Positions 44,915 through 51,459 of a stretch of 64,000 bases of DNA are shown in pieces. Positions within the stretch are counted from its first letter, which is position 1. Every line of letters starts with the position of its first letter. Origin of the DNA: an uncultured Pelagibacteraceae bacterium. GTDB lineage: Bacteria > Pseudomonadota > Alphaproteobacteria > Pelagibacterales > Pelagibacteraceae. The stretch lies in contig CACKUZ010000003.1 in assembly GCA_902603475.1 (NCBI GenBank), forward strand, positions 1 through 64,000. The letters run 5' to 3'. The position numbers and the translations under genes are program-made. The notes beneath the pieces are model-generated. The model ran no database searches, was not told where the DNA came from, and saw nothing but the letters and a program-made list of their open reading frames with translations.

Positions 44915-46054
44915 TTAAATTGATATTTTTTGATCTTTAAACCAATTATTTATAATGAGAAATTCGTGCAATGAAATTCCTTTTTGAGTATCGTGAACAA
45001 ATATTTGATCTTTAATGCCTTCCTTGTTGTTTTCTAAGTCAAATTTCCTTTCATTATTTGACCATTTCTTTGGGAAGCTCATCAATTCAGATTCTATTTT
45101 ATAAATTTTCTTATATTCTGGATATTTTATTGAATATTCATGGCAACCACGTTTACTTTCAACAGTAAAATTATCTAATAAAGTCTCAAAAACTTTTTTT
45201 GTTTTTTTCTCAACATCAAGAACTTGTTGTAAACTTGTACAATATATTATACTTTTAAATACGTCTTCATTTGTTCTTTTGTCAATCATATTTTTTCTAT
45301 TAAAATTATTAAAAAATTCAATTTTATCAAAAATTAAAGAAACTTTTAATAAATCAAAAAAATTTTTAGTCTCCACAACTACTTTAAAACATCCAAAGCA
45401 ATATTCAGGAATAGTATTGTATTTAAAAAAGATTGATTTATGTCTTTCACAATTAAGAAAAATAGATTTTTTTCGAAAAATTTGTACTTTATTATACGTT
45501 AGATCAGCTAAGTTTTTTGAAACAATTTTTTTGCACTTTTTAAAGTAGTTTATCATATGACTGTCTGATATTTTTTTAGTAAAATCTATTTTACAAGGGA
45601 TATTGAATATTTTTTTGTTCAAATCTAATATTTGATTTTCGTTGTAATTATCAGGTTTGTAGAAAGATAATAATTCAATAATCTTATCTCTAGCAAGCTT
45701 ATAATCTTTTTTAATGGTTAAAGCTTTTACAAAACAATCATAGGATTTTTTTAAATCTTTAGTATTAAAATAAACTAGACCTAAATTGTAATATGCTGTA
45801 TGGAAATTAGGATTAATTTTAATGGCAGTTTCAAAATCAAAAATTGCCTGTTTCAAGTCATTCAACCTAAAGTTAATTAATCCAACAATATTATGGAATT
45901 GTGGGAAATTACTTAAATTAGGTGCCTTTGATCTGTTATAGTTAGCTTCCAGTAATGCTTCTTTTAGTGATTTTGTATTATAACTAATTATAATTTTATT
46001 TAATTGATCCTGCTCATTTTTATCTGTTGAAAAACTCATACTGTGATCAGCCAA
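44915..46054 (-). CDS. TPR protein with unknown Cys/His-containing C-terminal domain
   Basis: This 379-residue protein has two to three tetratricopeptide repeats (about 55-120, with AIKINPNFHTAYYNLGLVYF). The rest matches no family I can name. It contains Cys202-x2-His205 and Cys219-x2-Cys222, spaced like a zinc site, and the phrase IPEYCFGCFKVVVET. No sulfotransferase loop is present, unlike the other two TPR genes in the window. It lies 48 bases downstream of tRNA-Gly on the same strand. Confidence 0.65.
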   Translation of the reverse strand: MADHSMSFSTDKNEQDQLNKIIISYNTKSLKEALLEANYNRSKAPNLSNFPQFHNIVGLINFRLNDLKQAIFDFETAIKINPNFHTAYYNLGLVYFNTKDLKKSYDCFVKALTIKKDYKLARDKIIELLSFYKPDNYNENQILDLNKKIFNIPCKIDFTKKISDSHMINYFKKCKKIVSKNLADLTYNKVQIFRKKSIFLNCERHKSIFFKYNTIPEYCFGCFKVVVETKNFFDLLKVSLIFDKIEFFNNFNRKNMIDKRTNEDVFKSIIYCTSLQQVLDVEKKTKKVFETLLDNFTVESKRGCHEYSIKYPEYKKIYKIESELMSFPKKWSNNERKFDLENNKEGIKDQIFVHDTQKGISLHEFLIINNWFKDQKISI

Positions 46055-46102
46055 TTAATTATAAAATATTGTTCAGTTATCACAAAAAACATAGGCTAAA
46101 AT

Positions 46103-46177
46103 TGGAGCGGGCAATGGGACTCGAACCCACGACCTTCTCGTTGGCAACGAGACGCTCTACCACTGAGCTATGCCCGC
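46103..46177 (-). tRNA. tRNA-Gly (GCC)
   Basis: On the minus strand the 75 bases fold fully: acceptor GCGGGCA/TGCCCGC, D stem GCTC/GAGC, anticodon stem TCTCG/CGAGA with loop TTGCCAA (anticodon GCC), T stem GTGGG/CCCAT with loop TTCGAGT, discriminator T and an encoded CCA. The 5' 39 bases are repeated at 49039-49077, so this copy was probably rebuilt by insertion of a mobile element, with its 5' half supplied by the element. Confidence 0.97.
46139..46177 (-). repeat. Left attachment repeat (within intact tRNA-Gly)
   Basis: These 39 bases, tRNA positions 1-39, are identical to 49039-49077. The flanking bases on each side differ between the copies (T versus A before, T versus C after), which fixes the repeat limits. 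Confidence 0.9.
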
Positions 46178-46254
46178 TTATTCTATAAGTATTGAAAGTA
46201 TTAGCTTTTTAAAAATTAAGCAAGAAGCTATTTTAGTAAAATTTCAACTGAAGT

Positions 46255-46270
46255 GTGTCGAGAGTGTGCC
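46255..46270 (+). repeat. Left arm-type repeat of the element
   Basis: GTGTCGAGAGTGTGCC differs from the copy at 48963-48978 by one base and has the same orientation. It lies 77 bases inside the left att repeat, the usual distance for recombinase arm or excisionase sites. Confidence 0.55.
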
Positions 46271-46277
46271 GAGATTT

Positions 46278-46814
46278 TTAGGTGGATTTCAGGCCATCTT
46301 CATCACGATTTTTAATTTTTTCTCCAGTTTTATATTTGTAATCATGTTTTTCACCAAGACCAACTTGCTTCTTAATTGTCGAAATTTGTATTTCTAATTC
46401 TTTAATTTCTTTCGATATTTTATTTTTTTCTGTTTTAGTTACTATTCCATCTTTTATTGCACTACTAACAGTTTCTGAAACGTCACCAAGCTCTTCAAGA
46501 ATTTTTGTCACTGTTTGACGGATTTCATCTGGCTTATAGTTAGTGGAATTTCCAGTGGCCTTGTCTAAAATAGTTTTATAGCTTTCAAGCAAAGGTGTTC
46601 CAAAACCATTTTTTCTGCAATATATATCTAAATCAACTGCATCTTTTAGATCAATATGTCTACCTGGGTGCTCAGGATTGCTCTTTTTTAGAAAAGTGTC
46701 TTTACCTTTTCCTGTTGCTTCTTTGAGACCTGTATCTCCAATTTTTTCAATTATATCTTTAAGACTATCTTCAATAGAATAGGGGTTTCTATTTATGTAA
46801 CGTTTTTCCTTCAT
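46278..46814 (-). CDS. Phage regulator-like protein (CII/CP76-like)
   Basis: This is a 178-residue cytoplasmic protein. The N-terminal half (about 12-85) reads like phage CII/CP76-type DNA-binding regulators: SIEDSLKDIIEKIG, then KKSNPEHPGRHIDLKDAVDLD and a GFGTPLLES segment. The C-terminal half (about 95-165) is charged and likely coiled coil. It diverges from the cargo operon across about 130 bases to the leader ORF, the place expected for a regulator of that operon. Assignment is by motif resemblance and is tentative. Confidence 0.6.
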   Translation of the reverse strand: MKEKRYINRNPYSIEDSLKDIIEKIGDTGLKEATGKGKDTFLKKSNPEHPGRHIDLKDAVDLDIYCRKNGFGTPLLESYKTILDKATGNSTNYKPDEIRQTVTKILEELGDVSETVSSAIKDGIVTKTEKNKISKEIKELEIQISTIKKQVGLGEKHDYKYKTGEKIKNRDEDGLKST

Positions 46815-46944
46815 TTTCTTACTCTAGTTACTTTTTTCTTGTCCGTAAAGAATCAATTTAAACGACGGGTTTATTTTGATTGTTTTAATTATGGTTATCT
46901 CATGAACAAAAAAAACAAAAACAACACAACAGAAAGGAAAATAG

Positions 46945-47052
46945 ATGAAATTATGCTCTGAACAGTCACAAGAAAAAATGAATAGTTCTTTTCTCCTTAT
47001 TATTCAATCTTGGATTGTTCAGGGCATAAAAACTCTAGTTATAAAAATATGA
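46945..47052 (+). CDS. Candidate leader peptide, 35 residues
   Basis: AGAAAGGA precedes ATG 46945, and a 35-codon frame ends in TGA at 47050-47052, overlapping the ATG of the DUF4268 gene as ATGA. That overlap suggests translational coupling. The product (MKLCSEQSQEKMNSSFLLII and onward) is hydrophobic in its second half. The frame covers a long hairpin. It may be an attenuation leader or a small membrane peptide; no homologue is recognised. Confidence 0.35.
   Translation: MKLCSEQSQEKMNSSFLLIIQSWIVQGIKTLVIKI
46953..47027 (+). other. Long imperfect hairpin at the head of the cargo operon
   Basis: ATGCTCTGAACA (46953-46964) pairs with TGTTCAGGGCAT (47016-47027) over 12 bp with one G-U. Nested inside, in order, CAAGA (46969-46973) pairs with TCTTG (47008-47012), and GAATA (46980-46984) with TATTC (47001-47005). 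The nested order gives a single extended stem of 75 bases ending 21 bases before the DUF4268 start. Confidence 0.6.
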
Positions 47053-48020
47053 AAACACAATTAAACACATTAGAAAATGTAGACATAAGAAATATATGGG
47101 AAAATGAAACAAATGATTTTACTCCTTGGTTGGCTCAATCAGATAATATAGACCACATTGGTGAAGCAATTGGTATTGATTTAACTGTTGAGGAAAAGGA
47201 AAAACCTGTAGGTCCTTACAGAGCAGATATATTCTGTAAAGATGAGGGGGAAAATCCAGTATTAATTGAAAATCAATTAGAAAGCACTGACCACAAGCAT
47301 TTAGGTCAACTTTTAACTTATGCATCAGGATTAGATGCTGTAACTATTATATGGGTAGCTTCAGAATTTAGTGACGAACACAGAGCAACCTTGGACTGGT
47401 TGAATGAACATACTGCTCAAGGAATAAATTTCTTTGGTATAGTTATTGAAGTTAAAAAAGGTAATGGTCACCACTATCCTGTTTTTAATGTTGTAAGCCA
47501 ACCAAATAATTGGTCAAAAAGCATTAATTCAGATGGTTATAAAACTTATGGAAAACTAACTGAAACAAAAAAAAAGCAACAAGACTTTTGGGTATTTCTA
47601 AAAGATAGACTAAACGAAAGAAAAATAACTTCTATTAAACCACACACACCAAAAGCTTGTCATTGGCTAAACTTCGCAATTGGTACAACGGGCACATGTA
47701 TGTCAGCAACTGTTGATACTAATAGAGAAGCTATGAGTGTTGGTATTCGAATAAGATCAGATAAAGATTTATATCATAGATTAATGCAACAAAAACAAGA
47801 GGTTGAAGATGAGTTTGGAGGATCTTTCAAATGGTTCACCAAGGAAGATAAAAAGTGCTCTAACATTCGTTTTTATAACGAAGACTTTGATATCGACAAT
47901 AAAATCAAATGGAAAGCGTACGCTGATTGGATGATTGAAAATTTACTTAAACTACAGAAAGTATTTTCACAAAGAGTAAAACTTCATAAAACAAATGATA
48001 ACGAGGTAAGTATTAACTAA
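47049..48020 (+). CDS. DUF4268 protein with PD-(D/E)xK nuclease-like domain
   Basis: I use ATG 47049 (323 residues) because it overlaps the leader stop as ATGA; a TTG 39 bases upstream is less likely. Residues 55-90 read GPYRADIFCKDEGENPVLIE then NQLESTDHKHLGQLLTYA, a nuclease-like core with Asp60, Glu74 and Gln76 at positions of a D...E-x-(Q/K) site. The later part (about 180-315) matches DUF4268. Proteins of this family occur in mobile islands and restriction-like settings. A DNA-cleaving or defence role is plausible but not shown. Confidence 0.75.
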   Translation: MKTQLNTLENVDIRNIWENETNDFTPWLAQSDNIDHIGEAIGIDLTVEEKEKPVGPYRADIFCKDEGENPVLIENQLESTDHKHLGQLLTYASGLDAVTIIWVASEFSDEHRATLDWLNEHTAQGINFFGIVIEVKKGNGHHYPVFNVVSQPNNWSKSINSDGYKTYGKLTETKKKQQDFWVFLKDRLNERKITSIKPHTPKACHWLNFAIGTTGTCMSATVDTNREAMSVGIRIRSDKDLYHRLMQQKQEVEDEFGGSFKWFTKEDKKCSNIRFYNEDFDIDNKIKWKAYADWMIENLLKLQKVFSQRVKLHKTNDNEVSIN

Positions 48021-48021
48021 T

Positions 48022-48774
48022 ATGAAATCAAAAGAATTCAATAAAGTTAAACCATATACCTACTTCATAAAAAGAAAATCTGATAATTTAAAATATCATG
48101 GAGTAAGATGGGCAAACAAAGTAGCTCCTTTAAGTGATTTTTCATTTATATATTTTGGAAGTAGTAAAAGTGACAAAGATTTTTGTGAAGAATTTAAAAG
48201 GAATAAAGATAATTTTGTTTATAAAATATGCTGGACTTTTAATAGTATCGAAGAAGCTAGAAATTACGAAACAAAAATTAATAAAAAAATTTATAGACGT
48301 TTTGATTGGGTAAACAAAAATGCCTTCCCAGCTATTTTTTTGGATGAAGAGTCAAAGAGGAAAATATCTATTTCCAAAAAAGGTAAATCATTTTCATCTG
48401 AAAAGCATAAAGCTGCAGTTATAAAATCTAATAAGACAAGAATTCTAGGTCCAGAATTTTATGCAAAATGTTCAAAGATAAATAAAGGTAAAAAATTTCC
48501 AAAAGAATTTAGAGAAAAAATTTCTAATTCTAGAAAGGGGATGAAGCTTTCTAAATTGCATAAGAAGAATATTGGACTTGGTGTAAAAGGTGAAAAAAAT
48601 GGCATGTTTGGGAGAAATCACTCTCCAGATACGAGAAAAAAAATATCTAATGCAAGAATAGGAAAAGCGCCATGGAATAAAGGGAAAAAATATAAAACTG
48701 GGAACATTCCTTGGAACAAAGGAATTAATTGGAAAAGAAAAATTAATAGAAAGGAGGTAAACAATTATGTCTAG
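48022..48774 (+). CDS. GIY-YIG/NUMOD3-like homing-endonuclease-type protein
   Basis: This 250-residue, very basic protein has an N-terminal region (10-90) with PYTYFIKRKSDNLKYHG and IYFGSSK, resembling a degenerate GIY-YIG nuclease core, including EEARNYE. Residues 108-235 hold repeated NUMOD3-type DNA-binding motifs (DEESKRKISISKKGK, KEFREKISNSRKGMKL, SPDTRKKISNARIGK, then two PWNKG repeats). Such proteins are found in phage and mobile DNA as homing endonucleases. Start is 1 base after the DUF4268 stop. Confidence 0.75.
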   Translation: MKSKEFNKVKPYTYFIKRKSDNLKYHGVRWANKVAPLSDFSFIYFGSSKSDKDFCEEFKRNKDNFVYKICWTFNSIEEARNYETKINKKIYRRFDWVNKNAFPAIFLDEESKRKISISKKGKSFSSEKHKAAVIKSNKTRILGPEFYAKCSKINKGKKFPKEFREKISNSRKGMKLSKLHKKNIGLGVKGEKNGMFGRNHSPDTRKKISNARIGKAPWNKGKKYKTGNIPWNKGINWKRKINRKEVNNYV

Positions 48775-48949
48775 AAGGAAGACTAAGATAAATAAATCTC
48801 AAAAAGATCAACTTGATTTGTATAAAGATTATGAACCAGATGGCAGAGATCTTGCAGAATGGTTAGGATCATCTGAAAAAACAGATCCTGATTATGATCC
48901 TGCTGATCATTGGGCTTCTATTGAAACCGATAAAAGAATAGGCAAATAA
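48767..48949 (+). CDS. Small hypothetical protein of the element
   Basis: This 60-residue protein has a basic first 13 residues (SRRKTKINKSQKD) and an acidic remainder (DYEPDGRDLAEWLGSSE, DPDYDPADHW). No family is recognised. A strong ribosome-binding site, AAGGAGG, lies at 48751-48757, and the frame overlaps the upstream gene by 8 bases, both supporting translation. It is the last gene before the right arm repeat. Confidence 0.65.
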   Translation: MSRRKTKINKSQKDQLDLYKDYEPDGRDLAEWLGSSEKTDPDYDPADHWASIETDKRIGK

Positions 48950-48962
48950 TTCTTCTTTAATT

Positions 48963-48978
48963 GTGCCGAGAGTGTGCC
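48963..48978 (+). repeat. Right arm-type repeat of the element
   Basis: GTGCCGAGAGTGTGCC matches the left copy at 46255-46270 in 15 of 16 bases and in the same orientation, 60 bases inside the right att repeat. Confidence 0.55.
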
Positions 48979-49010
48979 AGAAAGTAAACTTAACGTTTGA
49001 AATTCTGGCA
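48975..49010. other. Hairpin beside the right att repeat
   Basis: TGCCAGAA (48975-48982) pairs with TTCTGGCA (49003-49010), and inside AAAC pairs with GTTT. No U-run follows on either strand, so a site for a recombination protein is more likely than a terminator. Confidence 0.4.
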
Positions 49011-49038
49011 TACTTAAAAAGTAACCTGAATTATAAAA

Positions 49039-49077
49039 CGTTGGCAACGAGACGCTCTACCACTGAGCTATGCCCGC
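49039..49077 (-). pseudogene. Displaced 5' half of tRNA-Gly (right att repeat)
   Basis: These 39 bases are identical to the first 39 bases of tRNA-Gly, from the acceptor 5' strand to the anticodon stem, and then stop. They cannot fold as a tRNA. A strong promoter still lies just upstream, so this is taken to be the original 5' end of the gene, pushed 2,900 bases away by the insertion. Confidence 0.85.
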
Positions 49078-49088
49078 CAATTAAGCTT

Positions 49089-49117
49089 ATTATAAATAGC
49101 GTGTTTTTGAATTGCAA
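49089..49117 (-). promoter_or_regulatory. Stranded tRNA promoter
   Basis: On the minus strand TTGCAA (49117-49112), a 17-base spacer and TATAAT (49094-49089) form a near-consensus sigma70 promoter, with 11 bases from the -10 box to the tRNA 5' end. It now reads into the displaced half-tRNA and the element. Confidence 0.7.
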
Positions 49118-49132
49118 GAAGTATTAAAAAAT

Positions 49133-50776
49133 TTAAAATTTGATCTGATTATTTTTTAAAATATTTTGCATAGGCTTAAGGTAATCACTATATTTTTCCC
49201 ATTGTTTTGATGTATTTTTTTTAATTTTATCTCTAACCTGATTAAAAGATGCAGTTTTAACTACTCTATGAGTCTTTTCATAATTTCTTAACTCATCTTC
49301 CCAATCTAAATCAAATTTTAATAGAATATTTTTTGTTTGTAATTCGAAATCTTTTACAAAATCTTCATAATTTATATTGATAATTTGATTTTTAAATTTT
49401 TTAAACCAAAATTTCATTAAGTCATTATACAAAATAAAATATTTAGCCATATCTTCTTGGCTCAAACTAAAATCAAGTCCATTATCAACAAATAATGTCT
49501 TATAATTTGACCAACAAACTGCCATAGGATTTCTATCTATATGAATGATTTTCGCTTCTGGAAAAGCATTAACAATATAACCTATCCATCTACAATTTAG
49601 TGGAGTCTTGTCAATTATGTAAGGTTTTTCGGAAATTTTTGATAAATTTTTATAATAATAATTTCTAATTTCAGTAAAGTAATATTTTATATCTTTTGGT
49701 TTTATTAAACCTAACTGATTTATAATTTTCTCTAGATAATTTAGCTCTCCAGCTCCATGAATTTTTGAATGTGTAGATAAAATTTGCTCCAATAAAGAGG
49801 TTCCTGACCTTGGCATACCAAGTATAAAAACTGGTTTACTTTTAATTCCATCGCTAAATTTTAAATTGAAATTGGCAGTACTCTCAAAAAATTCTTTGAT
49901 ATTTTTATATTTGTCTTGTTGTTTTGAGAGGGAGAATTTTGTAGTTTCTTTTTTTATTACATTTAATTTTTCTAAATAGTTGAAACCTAAGTCATTGTTT
50001 TTTTGGTCAAAATAACATTTACTTAAAGCATCGAAAATTAAAATTTTTTCATGATTATTTAATTTATCGAAATTTAAATTTTGGAAATGCTTAAATAACT
50101 TATCGTTCTTATCTATTTTAGTTATGCTGACATAATTTCTAAAACTTGGGATATTTGATTGATCTAATTTTAACACTTTTTCAAAGTAATTTTTTCCCTC
50201 TAATATATTTCCTAAAAATAAATAGGCTGATCCTAGATTGTAAAGAGTTTTAATATGATTCTTATCAAACTGTAATAATTTTTTATATATTTTAATTAAA
50301 TCCTCAAATTTATTATTTTCTTGATATATTGATGCGAGGTTAAAGAGTGCTTCTATATTATTATCTTTTAACTTGATGGCCATTTTAAAACATTCAATTG
50401 CCTTACCTGGTTCATTTAAAGATTTTTTTATATTACCTAAATTATTAAATGCCTCTGAAAAATTTGGATTTAATTCAATTGCTTTTTCAAATGAAGCGGA
50501 TGCTTCGGAATATTTTTTTAAACTTTTGAGTATGTTTCCATAAATATAATATATTTCGTATGTTTTTTTTAAAGATAATAATTTCTCAAAGTATTTTTCA
50601 GCATTCAAATGTTTTTGAAGATTTATAGAGCTTAAACCTAATAAGTAAATTAGTTGAGTATCATTAGATTTTTTTTTAATTAATTTTTCTCCAAATTTAA
50701 TTACATCTTGATACTTTTTTTCTTTATATAACTCTAAAATTTTCTGTTTTTTTTTATCAAAAAAATTTGAAATCAT
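49133..50776 (-). CDS. TPR protein with C-terminal sulfotransferase domain (second copy)
   Basis: This 547-residue protein has about five tetratricopeptide repeats (roughly 30-220, e.g. ASASFEKAIELNPNFSEAFN) and a sulfotransferase domain from about 300. The PAPS loop is ILGMPRSGTSLLEQIL near 312, followed by HGAGELNYL and the 3'-phosphate segment HIDRNPMAVCWSNYK. It shares design and several motifs with the gene at 33456 but is clearly diverged. The acceptor is unknown; surface glycan or peptide sulfation is possible. It diverges from the Lon-domain gene across 26 bases. Confidence 0.84.
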   Translation of the reverse strand: MISNFFDKKKQKILELYKEKKYQDVIKFGEKLIKKKSNDTQLIYLLGLSSINLQKHLNAEKYFEKLLSLKKTYEIYYIYGNILKSLKKYSEASASFEKAIELNPNFSEAFNNLGNIKKSLNEPGKAIECFKMAIKLKDNNIEALFNLASIYQENNKFEDLIKIYKKLLQFDKNHIKTLYNLGSAYLFLGNILEGKNYFEKVLKLDQSNIPSFRNYVSITKIDKNDKLFKHFQNLNFDKLNNHEKILIFDALSKCYFDQKNNDLGFNYLEKLNVIKKETTKFSLSKQQDKYKNIKEFFESTANFNLKFSDGIKSKPVFILGMPRSGTSLLEQILSTHSKIHGAGELNYLEKIINQLGLIKPKDIKYYFTEIRNYYYKNLSKISEKPYIIDKTPLNCRWIGYIVNAFPEAKIIHIDRNPMAVCWSNYKTLFVDNGLDFSLSQEDMAKYFILYNDLMKFWFKKFKNQIININYEDFVKDFELQTKNILLKFDLDWEDELRNYEKTHRVVKTASFNQVRDKIKKNTSKQWEKYSDYLKPMQNILKNNQIKF

Positions 50777-50802
50777 TTATTAATTGTTATATTTTAAATG
50801 CT

Positions 50803-51444
50803 ATGAAAAAAGAAGATCTTCCAAATATATTGCCTGTCTTTCCATTATCTAATTTTATTATATTTCCACGTACAACTGTTCCATTAAATATTTTTGAGCC
50901 AAGGTATATCAAAATGATCGATAAAAGTATGAAAAGTAATAGAATTATAGGTATGATACAGCCAAAAAAGACAGGTGAGCTAAAGAAACCTGATTTACAT
51001 GAAGTTGGGTGTGCAGGAAAAATTACGAGTTTTAATGAAACTGATGATGGTAGATACTTAATAGTTTTAAGTGGAATTTGCAGATTTAAGATATTAAATG
51101 AAGTAAATAATGATAATTTATATAGAGAATGTTCAGTAAAATACGACGAATTTTCTGCAGATCTATCAGAGAAATCACATGAAATGAAATTTTCAGATTT
51201 AGAGTTAATATTTAAGAATTTAAAAGGTCTCTTCCAAAAACAAGGGTATGAGATTAATTGGAAAGAAATTGAAAAACAGAGTTTAGATCAAACTATTAAT
51301 ACTCTTTCAATGGCCTCACCATTTTCATTGGAAGAAAAACAAGTTTTACTTGAGAGTAAAGATTTAAACTTAAGAAAGGAAAAATTAGAGGAAATTCTAA
51401 ATACTTATATTTTAGATAATTTTAATAATAAAACTTTGCAATAA
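50803..51444 (+). CDS. Lon protease substrate-binding (LON-N) domain protein
   Basis: This 213-residue protein matches the N-terminal domain of Lon without the ATPase or protease: ILPVFPLSNFIIFPRTTVPLNIFEPRY near the start, then GMIQP and GCAGKITSFNETDDGRYLIVLSG. Stand-alone members are common in Alphaproteobacteria and their role is unclear. I chose ATG 50803 (MKKEDLPN) rather than a TTG 36 bases upstream. Confidence 0.88.
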   Translation: MKKEDLPNILPVFPLSNFIIFPRTTVPLNIFEPRYIKMIDKSMKSNRIIGMIQPKKTGELKKPDLHEVGCAGKITSFNETDDGRYLIVLSGICRFKILNEVNNDNLYRECSVKYDEFSADLSEKSHEMKFSDLELIFKNLKGLFQKQGYEINWKEIEKQSLDQTINTLSMASPFSLEEKQVLLESKDLNLRKEKLEEILNTYILDNFNNKTLQ

Positions 51445-51459
51445 CTTTTAAAAGAAAAA

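Larger units (their letters stand above)
46139..49077. mobile_element. Integrative element in tRNA-Gly, no integrase
   Basis: Perfect 39-bp direct repeats of the tRNA-Gly 5' half (46139-46177 and 49039-49077) bound 2,900 bp of unit length. Inside are a phage-regulator-like gene, a leader ORF with a long hairpin, a DUF4268 nuclease-like gene, a NUMOD3/GIY-YIG-like gene and a 60-residue gene. Sixteen-base repeats, one mismatch apart, lie near both ends and look like recombinase arm sites. No tyrosine recombinase frame is present, so it is mobilised in trans or is a remnant. The crossover is probably in the anticodon loop region. Confidence 0.85.

Noticed and set aside
46178-49038. A tyrosine or serine recombinase gene in the element
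   Set aside because: No frame has the R...H-x2-R...Y pattern or a serine recombinase start; remaining gaps are too short.
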